From contig OX387605.1 of assembly GCA_947568835.1 (NCBI GenBank), positions 62,001 through 126,000 on the forward strand: 64,000 nucleotides of DNA. Reading direction: 5' to 3'. Shown piece by piece: positions 9,485-21,539 of this stretch (position 1 is its first letter; the number at the start of each line of letters is the position of its first letter). The stretch comes from Protonemura montana (taxonomy: Eukaryota > Arthropoda > Insecta > Plecoptera > Nemouridae). Position numbers and translations under genes: made by a program. Below the pieces are notes generated by a model. That model was not told where the DNA came from. It searched no databases and saw only the letters and a list, made by a program, of their open reading frames with translations.

Positions 9485-10960
9485 GTGTCCCTGGAGTCAC
9501 GTGTCTCAGTGGCAGTGTCTGGAGTCACGTGTCTCAGTGGCTGTGCCTGGAGTCACGTGTCTCACTGGCAGTGTCTGGAGTCACGTGTCTCACTGGCTGT
9601 GTCTGGAGTCACGTGTCTCAGTGGCAGTGTCTGGAGTCACGTGTCTCAGTGGCTGTGTCTGGAGTCACGTGTCTCAGTGGCTGTGTCTGGAGTCACGTGT
9701 CTCAGTGGCAGTGCCTGGAGTCACGTGTCTCAGTGGCTGTGTCTGGAGTCACGTGTCTCAGTGGCAGTGTCTGGAGTCACGTGTCTCAGTGGCAGTGTCT
9801 GGAGTCACGTGTCTCAGTGGCTGTGTCTGGAGTCACGTGTCTCAGTGGCAGTGCCTGGAGTCACGTGTCTCACTGGCAGTGTCTGGAGTCACGTGTCTCA
9901 GTGGCTGTGTCTGGAGTCACGTGTCTCAGTGGCAGTGTCTGGAGTCACGTGTCTCAGTGGCAGTGTCTGGAGTCACGTGTCTCAGTGGCTGTGTCTGGAG
10001 TCACGTGTCTCAGTGGCAGTGTCTGGAGTCACGTGTCTCAGTGGCAGTGTCTGGAGTCACGTGTCTCAGTGGCTGTGTCTGGAGTCACGTGTCTCACTGG
10101 CAGTGTCTGGAGTCACGTGTCTCAGTGGCTGTGTCTGGAGTCACGTGTCTCAGTGGCAGTGCCTGGAGTCACGTGTCTCAGTGGCTGTGTCTGGAGTCAC
10201 GTGTCTCAGTGGCTGTGTCTGGAGTCACGTGTCTCAGTGGCAGTGTCTGGAGTCACGTGTCTCAGTGGCTGTGTCTGGAGTCACGTGTCTCAGTGGCAGT
10301 GTCTGCAGTCACGTGTCTCAGTGGCAGTGCCTGGAGTCACGTGTCTCAGTGGCAGTGTCTGGAGTCACGTGTCTCAGTGGCAGTGTCTGGAGTCACGTGT
10401 CTCAGTGGCAGTGTCTGGAGTCACGTGTCTCAGTGGCAGTGTCTGGAGTCACGTGTCTCACTGGCTGTGTCTGGAGTCACGTGTCTCAGTGGCAGTGCCT
10501 GGAGTCACGTGTCTCAGTGGCTGTATCTGGAGTCACGTGTCTCAGTGGCTGTGTCTGGAGTCACGTGTCTCAGTGGCAGTGTCTGGAGTCACGTGTCTCA
10601 GTGGCAGTGTCTGGAGTCACGTGTCTCAGTGGCAGTGTCTGGAGTCACGTGTCTCAGTGGCAGTGTCTGGAGTCACGTGTCTCAGTGGCAGTGTCTGGAG
10701 TCACGTGTCTCAGTGGCTGTGTCTGGAGTCACGTGTCTCAGTGGCAGTGTCTGGAGTCACGTGTCTCAGTGGCAGTGTCTGGAGTCACGTGTCTCAGTGG
10801 CTGTGTCTGGAGTCACGTGTCTCACTGGCAGTGTCTGGAGTCACGTGTCTCAGTGGCTGTGTCTGGAGTCACGTGTCTCAGTGGCAGTGCCTGGAGTCAC
10901 GTGTCTCAGTGGCAGTGTCTGGAGTCACGTGTCTCAGTGGCAGTGTCTGGAGTCACGCCT
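9485..10960. repeat. 28-bp tandem array with an E-box in every unit
   Basis: About 52 copies of the 28-bp unit CTGGAGTCACGTGTCTCAGT plus GGCAGTGT or GGCTGTGT. Each carries the palindrome CACGTG. Because 28 is not a multiple of three and the unit has no plus-strand stop, all three plus frames stay open for over 550 codons; these are artefacts. Confidence 0.95.
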
Positions 10961-11325
10961 CAAAACGACGCCCCACACCGACGCCTCACACCAACGCCCC
11001 ACAACGACGCCCTACAACGACGCCTTACACCGACGCCCCACAACGACGCCCTACAACGACGCCTCACACCGACGCCTCACACTATCGCCTCACACTGACG
11101 CCTCACACCGACGCCTCACACCAACGCCTCACACCAACGCCTCACACCGACGCCTCACACCGACGCCTTACAACGACGCCCCACACCGACGCCTCATACC
11201 GACGCCTTACACCGACGCCTCACACCGACGCCTCACACCGACGCCTCACACCGACGCCCCACACCGACGCCTCACACTGACGCCTCACACCGACGCCTCA
11301 CACCGACGCCCCACACCGACGCCCT
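10961..11325. repeat. 13-bp tandem array
   Basis: About 28 copies of GACGCCTCACACC with variants (cccacacc, ttacaacc), directly abutting the 28-bp array. Confidence 0.9.
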
Positions 11326-11532
11326 GACTCATCTAAGACGCTCCTAGTGGCATTGTTTCATCATGCGCTTCGCACGTCACAAGCTTTCTCGACTCCTGAC
11401 GCTCGACAGCTGAGCGTGACGACGCATCGACGAAATCATCGTAGCAAGATGCGTAATACGGACATGATCCTGCCAAGTAGCTTCAGTCTAACCTAACCTA
11501 ACCTAACCTGGGTATACAGCCTTGATGTTCAC
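11326..11532. other. Spacer with a short AACCT run
   Basis: No gene seen. A brief (CCTAA)n piece lies at about 11488-11508. Confidence 0.5.
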
Positions 11533-11905
11533 GTTATGAGTGCATTATGAGTGCATTATGAGTGCATTATGAGTGCATTATGAGTGCATTATGAGTGCAT
11601 TATGAGTGCATTATGAGTGCATTATGAGTGCATTATGAGTGCATTAAGAGTGCATTATGAGTGCATTATGAGTGCATTATGAGTGCATTATGAGTGCATT
11701 ATGAGTGCATTATGAGTGCATTATGAGTGCATTATGAGTGCATTATGAGTGCATTATGAGTGCATTATGAGTGCATTATGAGTGCATTATGAGTGCATTA
11801 TGAGTGCATTATGAGTGCATTATGAGTGCATTATGAGTGCATTATGAGTGCATTATGAGTGCATTATGAGTGCATTATGAGTGCATTATGAGTGCATTAA
11901 GAGGG
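11533..11905. repeat. 11-bp tandem array
   Basis: About 33 nearly perfect copies of ATGAGTGCATT with occasional AAGAG variants. Confidence 0.95.
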
Positions 11906-12222
11906 CATTGGGAGTATAGCACGTCGAGGCAAGGTAGGCATGCGAGACCAGCTTTCATCAGCGATGCTTTCCCCGCAGTTCGGTGCTCGCCGGGCATGTC
12001 CCGAGTACCGTGCCCCGTGTGCAGAGGAAAGTCACTCGCCTACTAGGACAGGTGTGACGTGAACATGACAGCAACAGCTGGTTCCTTCTAAACACGGTAC
12101 ATACATGCGTAATGCATTCACAAACTAGCAGCTTGTTCTGTTGCTAGAATCGCAAGTATGTTGTGATTTCACCTGAGTTCTACTACAACAGGTCGTCAGG
12201 TTTAACCAATCATTTGATTTCA
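11906..12222. other. Single-copy spacer, no gene recognised
   Basis: A pyrimidine-rich CCCCGCAG near 11970 is followed by a short cysteine-containing open frame, but no donor or domain was found, so no exon is called. Confidence 0.4.
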
Positions 12223-12860
12223 GGTCCTAAACATAGCACTGTTTTGTCATCTGGCCATGTGACACTAGTTTAATGAAGTCTAGTTTAGAAGGGAGAGGAA
12301 AACCAGTCCAGGCACGAAGCACTCCTATCGAAGACCAAGCGGAACACAGACTTAACATCCCTTCCGAAGGACGGTACAACGCGAACAACAGGATTCCTCC
12401 ACAAATCCATGCTGTCGAGAGGTTGAGAAGCAAGGCGAGTGAAGTTGCTGTACTAACTTTCATCCCTCCAACCTCTCTCCCGAACAGAACTGGTCATGTG
12501 TATGATGGTCACCCATCCAATACCTGACCCAGCACAGTGTTGCTTAACTTTCATCCCTCCTACCTCTCTCCCGAACAGAACTAGGCATGTGTATGATGGT
12601 CACCCATCCAATACCTAACCCAGCGCAGTGTTGCTTAACTTTCAACCCTCCAACCTCTCTCCCGAACAGAACTGGTCATGTGTATAATGGTCACCCATCC
12701 AATACCTGACCCAGCGCAGTGTTGCTTAACTTGCATCCCTCCAACCTCTCTCCCGAACAGAACTGGTCATGTGTATGATGGTCACCCATCCAATACCTGA
12801 CCCAGCGCAGTGTTGCTTAACTTCAGTGATCTCACGATGACCTGTGTTCCTCGGCTGATG
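12223..12860 (-). mobile_element. 5S-derived SINE, near-complete (copy 2)
   Basis: Minus orientation. The head starts near 12840-12860 (GTGAGATCACTGAAGTTAAG) and is repeated about four times at 91 bp. The non-5S body follows: AGTACAGCAACTTCACTCGC near 12455, then ATGGATTTGTGGAGGAATCC. The tail ends near 12223 in GGCCAGATGACAAAACAGTG. Confidence 0.82.
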
Positions 12861-12974
12861 CTTCTGAACAACGATCAATGTGCGAGTTGGTGAAATGGTT
12901 GATAGCGACTTTTACAAAAGTAGGCTTCTTTTCTTCGTGTCCAAACACAAGCTACGATTCCTCGTATTTCAGCG

Positions 12975-13614
12975 ATTAGTACACCGCGTAGCACCACGTA
13001 GCACCACGTAGCACCATGTAGCACCATGTAGCACCATGAAGCACCACGTAGCACCATGAAGCACCACGTAGCACCACGTAGCACCATGAAGCACCACGTA
13101 GCACCACGTAGCACCACGTAGCACCACGTAGCACCACGTAGCACCACGTAGCACCACGTAGCACCACGTAGCACCATGAAGCACCATGAAGCACCACGTA
13201 GCACCACGTAGCACCACGTAGCACCGCGTAGCACCACGTAGCACCACGTAGCACCACGTAGCACCACGTAGCACCACGTAGCACCACGTAGCACCACGTA
13301 GCACCACGTAGCACCACGTAGCACCACGTAGCACCACGTAGCACCACGTAGCACCACGTAGCACCACGTAGCACCACGTAGCACCATGAAGCACCACGTA
13401 GCACCACGTAGCACCACGTAGCACCACGTAGCACCACGTAGCACCACGTAGCACCACGTAGCACCACGTAGCACCACGTAGCACCACGTAGCACCATGAA
13501 GCACCACGTAGCACCACGTAGCACCACGTAGCACCACGTAGCACCATGAAGCACCATGTAGCACCACACAGCACCACGTAGCACCGCGTAGCACCGCGTA
13601 GCACCGCGTAGCAC
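12975..13614. repeat. 10-bp tandem array
   Basis: About 64 copies of GTAGCACCAC, with gaagcaccat and cgcgta variants. Long open frames on the minus strand are frame artefacts of a 10-bp period. Confidence 0.95.
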
Positions 13615-14134
13615 AAGTAGTCCTTGTTTGGTGGAAGTAGTCCTTGTGTAATGTGATCTCTCAAAGAACTTACGGCCAGACAAAGCAGTTGGTATCGCCC
13701 AATAATGCATGCCAGTCAGCCAGGTTAGCTGCTCGAATGACGTGACTTCCGGTCGACTAGCACTGCGTCACGCACTGTGTCACGTGCTCCACGCAATGCG
13801 TGTGACGGGCGTGACATGGGGGGGAAGTATGCCCTTCCTTCCTGTCTACTTTCAGGGAGGGTTGGGTTGGGAGAGAAGCAAGACGCTGCAAGATTCAGGG
13901 AGAATCAGACTAGGAGGAGGAATTATGTCTGCACAGTCTGCGATAGGTGCTACATATTGTGCAAGCTTCATAGTGTCGAACTTGGACAGACAATACCTAG
14001 ATAGTACTGAACATCCTACCGAACATCCGACAAAACATCCGACAGAACATCCGACAGAACATCGTCACAACACAGAAGCAAGTCTATCAATATTACACAC
14101 CCGGAAGAAAACTCAGGACCTTTTCATAGACATG
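13615..14134. other. Single-copy spacer, no gene recognised
   Basis: Includes a CACGTG-containing GC-rich part (13740-13830) and a four-copy 12-bp repeat (acatccgacaga type, about 14010-14065). A plus-strand open frame (13709-14179) has no recognisable domain. Confidence 0.45.
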
Positions 14135-15345
14135 ACAGGGATAGACAAGCAGTACCCGGTGCCTAACAGCCGCTGTTGATGTTGAGGGATAGACAAGCAG
14201 TACCCGGTGCCTAACAGCCGCTGTTGATGTTGAGGGATAGACAAGCAGTACCCGGTGCCTAACAGCCGCTGTTGATGTTGAGGGATAGACAAGCAGTACC
14301 CGGTGCCTAACAGCCGCTGTTGATGTTGAGGGATAAACAAGCAGTACCCGGTGCCTAACAGCCGCTGTTGATGTTGAGGGATAGACAAGCAGTACCCGGT
14401 GCCTAACAGCCGCTGTTGATGTTGAGGGATAGACAAGCAGTACCCGGTGCCTAACAGCCGCTGTTGATGTTGAGGGATGGACAAGCAGTACCCGGTGCCT
14501 AACAGCCGCTGTTGATGTTGAGGGATGGACAAGCAGTACCCGGTGCCTAACAGCCGCTGTTGATGTTGAGGGATAGACAAGCAGTACCCGGTGCCTAACA
14601 GCCGCTGTTGATGTTGAGGGATAGACCAGCAGTACCCGGTGCCTAACAGCCGCTGTTGATGTTGAGGGATAGACAAGCAGTACCCGGTGCCTAACAGCCG
14701 CTGTTGATGTTGAGGGATAGACAAGCAGTACCCGGTGCCTAACAGCCGCTGTTGATGTTGAGGGATAGACAAGCAGTACCCGGTGCCTAACAGCCGCTGT
14801 TGATGTTGAGGGATAGACAAGCAGTACCCGGTGCCTAACAGCTGCTGTTGATGTTGAGGGATAGACAAGCAGTACCCGGTGCCTAACAGCCGCTATTGAT
14901 GTTGAGGGATAGACAAGCAGTACCCGGTGCCTAACAGCCGCTGTTGATGTTGAGGGATAGACAAGCAGTACCCGGTGCCAAACAGCCGCTGTTGATGTTG
15001 AGGGATGGACAAGCAGTACCCGGTGCCTAACAGCCGCTGTTGATGTTGAGGGATAGACAAGCAGTACCCGGTGCCTAACAGCCGCTGTTGATGTTGAGGG
15101 ATAGACAAGCAGTACCCGGTGCCTAACAGCCGCTGTTGATGTTAAGGGATAGACAAGCAGTACCCGGTGCCTAACAGCCGCTGTTGATGTTGAGGGATGG
15201 ACAAGCAGTACCCGGTGCCTAACAGCCGCTGTTGATGTTGAGGGATAGACAAGCAGTACCCGGTGCCAAACAGCGCTGTTGATGTTGAGGGATAGACAAG
15301 CAGTACCCGGTGCCTAACAGCCGCTGTTGATGTTGAGGGATGGGC
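14135..15345. repeat. 48-bp tandem array
   Basis: About 25 copies with anchor GATAGACAAGCAGTACCCGG and CCGCTGTTGATGTTGAGG. The 48-bp period (16 codons) keeps a minus-strand frame open, but nothing suggests it is translated. One unit near 15270 has lost a base. Confidence 0.95.
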
Positions 15346-15409
15346 AAGACTTAACATTACTCACCTGACAGAAAACTCAATTTCATTTCTTACACACCAT
15401 AGGGATTGA

Positions 15410-16832
15410 TATGTTTAGATCACCGAAGTGAAGCAACACTGCGCTGGGTCAGGTATTGGATGGGTGACCATCATACACATGAACAGTTCTGTTCGGTAGA
15501 GAGGTTGGAGGGATGAAAGTTAAGCAACACTGCGCTGGGTCAGGTATTGGATGGGTGACCATCATACACATGACCAGTTCTGTTTGGGAGAGAGGTTGGA
15601 GGGATGAAAGTTAAGCAACACTGCGCTGGGTCAGGTATTGGATGGGTGACCATCATACACATGACCAGTTCTGTTCGGTAGAGAGGTTGGAGGGATGAAA
15701 GTTAAGCAACACTGCGCTGGGTCAGGTATTGGATGGGTGACCATCATACACATGACCAGTTCTGTTTGGGAGAGAGGTTGGAGGGATGAAAGTTAAGCAA
15801 CACTGCGCTGGGTCAGGTATTGGATGGGTGACCATCATACACATGACCAGTTCTGTTCGGGAGAGAGGTTGGAGGGATGAAAGTTAAGCAACACTGCGCT
15901 GGGTCAGGTATTAGATGGGTGACCATCATACACATGACCAGTTCTGTTCGGGAGAGAGGTTGGAGGGATGAAAGTTAAGCAACACTGCGCTGGGTCAGGT
16001 ATTGGATGGGTGACCATCATACACATGACCAGTTCTGTTCGGGAGAGAGGGTGGAGGGATGAAAGTTAAGCAACACTGCGCTGAGTCAGGTATTGGATGG
16101 GTGACCATCATACACATGACCAGTTCTGTTCAGGAGAGAGGTTGGAGGGATGAAAGTTAAGCAACACTGCGCTGGGTCAGGTATTAGATGGGTGACCATC
16201 ATACACATGACCAGTTCTGTTCGGGAGAGAGGTTGGAGGGATGAAAGTTAAGCAACACTGCGCTGGGTCAGGTATTGGATGGGTGACCATCATACACATG
16301 ACCAGTTCTGTTCGGGAGAGAGGGTGGAGGGATGAAAGTTAAGCAACACTGCGCTGGGTCAGGTATTGGATGGGTGACCATCATACACATGACCAGTTCT
16401 GTTCGGGAGAGAGGGTGGAGGGATGAAAGTTAAGCAACACTGCGCTGGGTCAGGTATTAGATGGGTGACCATCATACACATGACCAGTTCTGTTTGGGAG
16501 AGAGATTGGAGGGATGAAAGTTAGTACAGCAACTTCACTCGCCTTGCTTATCAACCTCTCGACAGCATGGATTTGTGGAGGAATCCTGTTGTTCGAGTTG
16601 TACCGTCCTTCGGAAGGGACGTTAAGCCGGTGGTCCTCTTGGTGCTCTTCGACAGGAGTAGGCTACGTGCCGGCACCGGGTTCACCCTCCTCTCTTCGAG
16701 GCTAGGTTAGGTTCATCATCATCCTCACCATTATACACTCATTCACCGACACAATTAGACCAGCGCCGCATGGCCAGATGACAAAACAATGCGTCGTTAA
16801 ACACCACAAAATAATAATAATAATAATCCAGG
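15410..16832 (+). mobile_element. 5S-derived SINE with expanded head and complete tail (copy 3)
   Basis: It starts GATCACCGAAGTGAAGCAAC at about 15419, matching 5S rRNA GAUCACCGAAGUUAAGCAAC. About 12 head units of 91 bp follow. The body begins at about 16522 (GTTAGTACAGCAACTTCACT), the tail includes CCGTCCTTCGGAAGGGACG and a TTAGG-like stretch (GCTAGGTTAGGTTC), and the element ends in TTAAACACCACAAAATAATA and an (AAT)n tail at about 16808-16826. This is the most complete copy together with the 35.8-kb one. Confidence 0.87.
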
Positions 16833-17265
16833 TTATTTGAGATTTGCTGACTGGATCCTATGCTCTATCCAGGTTATTTGAGATCAGCTGACAGGATCCT
16901 ATGCTCTATCCATGTTAATTGAGATCAGCTGGCTGGATCCTATGCTCTTTCCAGGTTATTTGAGATCAGCTGGCTGGATCCTATGATCTATCCAGGTTAT
17001 TTGAGATTAGCTGACTGGATCCTATGCTCTATCCAGGTTATTTGAGATTAGCTGACTGGATCCTATGCTCTATCCAGGTTATTTGAGATCAGCTGGCTGG
17101 ATCCTATGCTCTATCCAGGTTATTTGAGATTAGCTGACTGGATCCTATGCTCTATCCAGGTTATTTGAGATTAGCTGGCTGGATCCTATGCTCTATCTAG
17201 GTTATTTGAGATCAGCTGACTGGATCCTATGCTCTATCCAGGTTATTTGAGATCAGCTTCCCGGA
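16830..17265. repeat. 41-bp tandem array
   Basis: About 10.5 copies containing CTGGATCCTATGCTCTATCC and AGGTTATTTGAGATTAG, starting directly at the (AAT)n tail of the preceding SINE. Confidence 0.93.
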
Positions 17266-17370
17266 TCCTATGCAGTAGCAGGGGATAGATGAGTTCTCAA
17301 TTCGTACACTGACAGCAAGTCGGTGACGTAAACAATGTGCTACCGTTCCTACTCCTGGTTCTGTCTCTAG

Positions 17371-18195
<825 letters not shown>

Positions 18196-18419
18196 AGTTT
18201 ACCTGGTTGCGAGTGATATCCGGATGCAAAGTCACGCAGCGAATCGGCGCATGCTCGTCACAACTGTCACTCCACGCAGCACCCTTCACTATCACTTGGA
18301 ATGCAAGAACTCACTGGCAGATTAATAAATAAAATAAACTGTAACTTGTCACGGCACTAAGAGATGTCGCCAGTACTGTAATGTATTGTATTGTATTGTA
18401 TTGTACTGTATTGTACTGC

Positions 18420-18720
18420 TCAAAGAATCACTGTCACTAAAGTAACCAGCAGAGTGGATGATGATGGTAGAAGTGATGGTAGAAAGCAGCGCACGTTGTT
18501 GGCACGGTGGCGTGCTGCGCTAGACTGAGCCGGACAACAAGCACCCGCCAGATCCGGGGCAGCAGGTGTGCCCCTCCACGTGCGCCACTGACACACTTTC
18601 CACACAGTGACGTCACGCTTCGGGTCAACGTCGCCGCCGTGACGCATCGCCGAAGTCCGGGCCGCACGCCGCTGCAAGAGGTCACCGTGCGATCACAGCG
18701 ACACTTGCATTAGGAAATGT
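18420..18720 (-). other. GC-rich single-copy segment, possible decayed or unconfirmed exon
   Basis: On the minus strand a good acceptor-like CCTCTTGCAG near 18670 is followed by an open, cysteine-containing stretch, with a possible donor GTGTGT. No frame gives a recognisable domain, and none fits the phase-1 acceptor of the first WAP exon without a stop. It is in the right place for a missing 5' exon of gene A, but that is speculation. Confidence 0.2.
18608..18615. promoter_or_regulatory. Palindromic CRE-like site
   Basis: TGACGTCA, the full CREB/ATF half-site palindrome. It also occurs at 23390 (coding), 24831, about 28991 and 30949. Function is unknown; the site is reported from sequence only. 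Confidence 0.3.
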
Positions 18721-18825
18721 GTCTAGTCAAACCAGCTGCTTCAACGGCTGTAATATCTGCGAGGTGGAGACAGCTGGCCTGGTCCGTGTCCGTGTACGTT
18801 ACCACCCACTCAGTCATAGACTAGA

Positions 18826-19018
18826 TTTGTCAGGGTAGACCTGTCAGGGTAGACCTGTCAGGGTAGACCTGTCAGGGTAGACCTGTCAGGGTAGACCTGT
18901 CAGGGTAGACCTGTCAGGGTAGACCTGTCAGGGTAGACCTGTCAGGGTAGACCTGTCAGGGTAGACCTGTCAGGGTAGACCTGTCAGGGTAGACCTGTCA
19001 GGGTAGACCTGTCAGGGA
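18826..19018. repeat. 14-bp tandem array
   Basis: About 13.5 copies of GTCAGGGTAGACCT. Confidence 0.95.
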
Positions 19019-20026
19019 AGACTAGTCCGGCTTGTTTTGCTTGCTACCCCAGCCATGCTATCCCAGGTCTTGATCTCAGGTAATCAAGCAAGTGAGGAGC
19101 GACATCGAGGTGCTGCAACTGGCCCATGGGTGCCCGTCATGGAGTTCTTAGAAGACGCTGGTTCCGCGTGGTTCCCCACTTTCTCCCATGCTTTTTGTAA
19201 CTCAGTAGTCGTCAGAAGGGACCGGTGTCACCGCTCGGCCTTCGAGCACCAAGCTGAGGTATGCAAGATTACACAAGCGTCCTTAGGTGCCCGTTGAGAG
19301 GACGCCGTCGGCCAGGCAGGAAGCCAGAACAGAGGCGCGTCGCAATGCTCAGGGAGCGTCCTGATAGCAAGGCTCACCCAGCGATGCAGGAAGGGAGACA
19401 AAAACTATTTGGCACTCACTCGCACTCGTTGATATGTGATAACACTAACTAACTATATCAATATCCAATATCTAATATCAATATCTATATCTAAGAGATA
19501 GAAATAACAAACCTCACCTTACTATTCCCGAGATAACGAAGTCAACACTGCACATTTGGAATCCACAAATAATCGGCTCGATAAGTTGACATGATTTATT
19601 CGCTTCAAGTTCCGTGCGTCACAAATAAACCATCGATCAAACTATAAGAACAAGACGTCATGTCAACCTACCTTTCCAGCATGTGCGCTCAGAGAAGGTT
19701 TTCAATCGAGTTACGACGCACAGGGTGCGGCTTTGTCTTCTCCAATACTCGAAACATGACACATTCCACTGCGTCTATTGCTACGGATGCAGCTTGACTC
19801 GTAATTTCACGTAATTAACGACGAAAATGGAATAATTAACCATTCCAGCGTGGGTCGACATAATACCGACCGCCATTTTCAAGCAAACCCAGCAGCTGCT
19901 AGATAAGCTCCTCCTCCGGAATCGGAACCGGCGGTAGTACGAATATTTGAATTGAAATTTAAAATACTCCAAAGGAAATTGTTTAAAAGGAAAGGTTATA
20001 CGAAGTTTAGAGTTTGAGCAAGCTAT
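19019..20026. other. Intergenic region between genes A and B
   Basis: 19019-19450 is moderately GC-rich with a plus-strand open frame without a recognisable domain. 19440-20026 is AT-rich. No repeat array or RNA gene was seen. Confidence 0.45.
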
Positions 20027-20032
20027 TTTATT
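20027..20032 (-). terminator. Candidate poly(A) signal of gene B
   Basis: AATAAA on the minus strand, about 275 bases downstream of the gene B stop codon. It is the first canonical hexamer I noticed in this 3' flank; it is called from position only. Confidence 0.45.
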
Positions 20033-20306
20033 TAACGTTCATGTAATTGATTTTCATAAAACAATAAATATATAATATAGAATTATTTGTATTACTTCTC
20101 CTCGATATACATTTTAAAAAACCTACCGCAGTCTTAACTCTACGTAATTGTCCTCAAATTAGTGAGGATTAAGCCGTGGCTGTCAGTTAGGTCTATGACC
20201 TATCCTGAGTCGATGTAGATATGGTTATATTATTATTATTAAAACACGGGAACGTCTTAGGTGTATAGCTCGGACTGGAGTAGTGTGGACATCTTTGGTA
20301 GCTGCA

Positions 20307-20461
20307 TTATGCATCGGTTTTGATGGCAGGTCGAGTCTTGTTTCCGCGGCGCCCCACGTGCAGCAAAACGGGGCCGGTCTTGAAGCCCTTGAAGACGGCA
20401 ATGGCCTCCTGGTGACTCATGCCCTGTAGTGGTGTGCTATTCACTGCAAGCACCTCATCCC
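20307..20461 (-). CDS. Gene B last exon: second half of PDZ domain, C-terminus and stop
   Basis: After an acceptor CTGCAG the exon completes a split glycine and reads GDEVLAVNSTPLQGMSHQEA, then IAVFKGFKTGPVLLHVGRR and a short basic tail ending IKTDA and TAA. The sequence covers PDZ strands beta-D to beta-F and helix alpha-B. The histidine in SHQEA sits at the alpha-B1 position, which in PDZ domains favours class I ligands (S/T-x-hydrophobic at the C-terminus). The exon is 155 nt and its phase fits the 21261 donor. The stop is about 11 residues after the domain, so the PDZ is essentially C-terminal. Confidence 0.92.
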
Positions 20462-21260
20462 CTGCAGACAGAACATTAATCACTCAACTAGTTCCCGTTT
20501 AATTGTGGCACGCGCTAGATGGCATTAAGCAAGATGGGGTAGTTCTAAGTTTTAACCCAAGGCTGCAAGAGCAAATGGTGTAAGTGTCAGTTTGCACAAT
20601 ATTAACCATTCCAATAAAAGTACCTAGCGCTGAAAATGTGCAGTATCAACACATCTTCCAGGCAAACCAATTTATTTATTTAATTTAATTTATTACAATT
20701 ATTCAGTTTAGGCATGAAGAAAATGTCTCCTGGCTGAAGCAATACATAGTTTAAGAATATGTTTTTATTTAATGTTGACATGTCCTACTCAGGAACGAGT
20801 GCAGTCGACAGATGTTTGTCTGATGGAGTCGTAGATTAAGTTTGATTCAAATTAATAATGCTCTTGTGAATGCTTGCTTGTTGCTATTTCAATTACTTGG
20901 TTGCTAATGACTGTCATTCCTAGCTATAAAATTGCTCAACCTTAAATTGCACTGCTTCAAGATTTTCAACATGTTCGGGATATTTTTCTTGGAGCAACAG
21001 AAATGAAGATGGTATTTAGATACTATCAACTCTTCCTCTATGTCGACAAGATCTGTTCACTTGTAATCTCATTTTAATCTTTTACAAAGAATCTTTTCAA
21101 TCTTTTTCTGTACAAAGAAAGCGTATTCAGCAATTTACGTCAGTACGTTTACGTCAGTACTTACAAATCTTTGTACTCGTGTTAAATCGGTGATTTAAAT
21201 TGAAAATTCTCTAGTTTTGCTCTTGTTTTGCTCCAGTTTGTACGGGGGGGGGGGACGTAC
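20462..21260. other. Intron 3 of gene B
   Basis: AT-rich single-copy intron of about 800 bp. It carries a run of twelve G at 21243-21254, immediately next to the upstream exon donor. No other feature was seen. Confidence 0.7.
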
Positions 21261-21492
21261 CCTCTCTGAGTCGCCCGGTCTCAGCAGCTTGCCCCGCCGG
21301 GAAGATCGTCTTGACGTATATACCAATGCTGCCTCGTGGAGAATCTCGACCCCCCACGATGCTGAAGCCAAGACCCTTCTGACCAGGACCCTTCGTGAAG
21401 GGCACGGCCAAGATCTGCCACGAGTTTTTGTTACGTGGAAGCGTACAGAACTTACTCTCCTCCTCAGCCTCCGTCTCGTCTTCTTCCGCTGT
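21261..21492 (-). CDS. Gene B third exon: acidic linker and first half of PDZ domain
   Basis: The exon starts after TTTTGCAG with a strongly acidic stretch ([13 protein letters not shown]), then [17 protein letters not shown]. The PDZ core follows: [16 protein letters not shown], with the GLGF carboxylate-binding loop, then [21 protein letters not shown]. The donor is GTACGT at 21255-21260. The exon is 232 nt, phase 0 in and phase 1 out. The GRLREG|DEVLAVN junction is the standard PDZ motif G.L..GD.I..VN, which confirms the splice. Confidence 0.92.
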
Positions 21493-21539
21493 CTGCAAAA
21501 CACGTGTTGAATTAACCAAACAACTCATAACTAACTTCA

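Noticed and set aside
9413-11327. Three overlapping plus-strand open frames of 560-625 codons
   Set aside because: They are the same 28-bp array read in three frames; the unit lacks stops and 28 is not a multiple of three, so all frames stay open. There is no domain and no splice or start context.
18420-18720. 5' exon of gene A
   Set aside because: An acceptor-like site and cysteines are present, but no frame gives a recognisable module or a junction phase consistent with the 5531-5698 exon. Kept only as a low-confidence feature.
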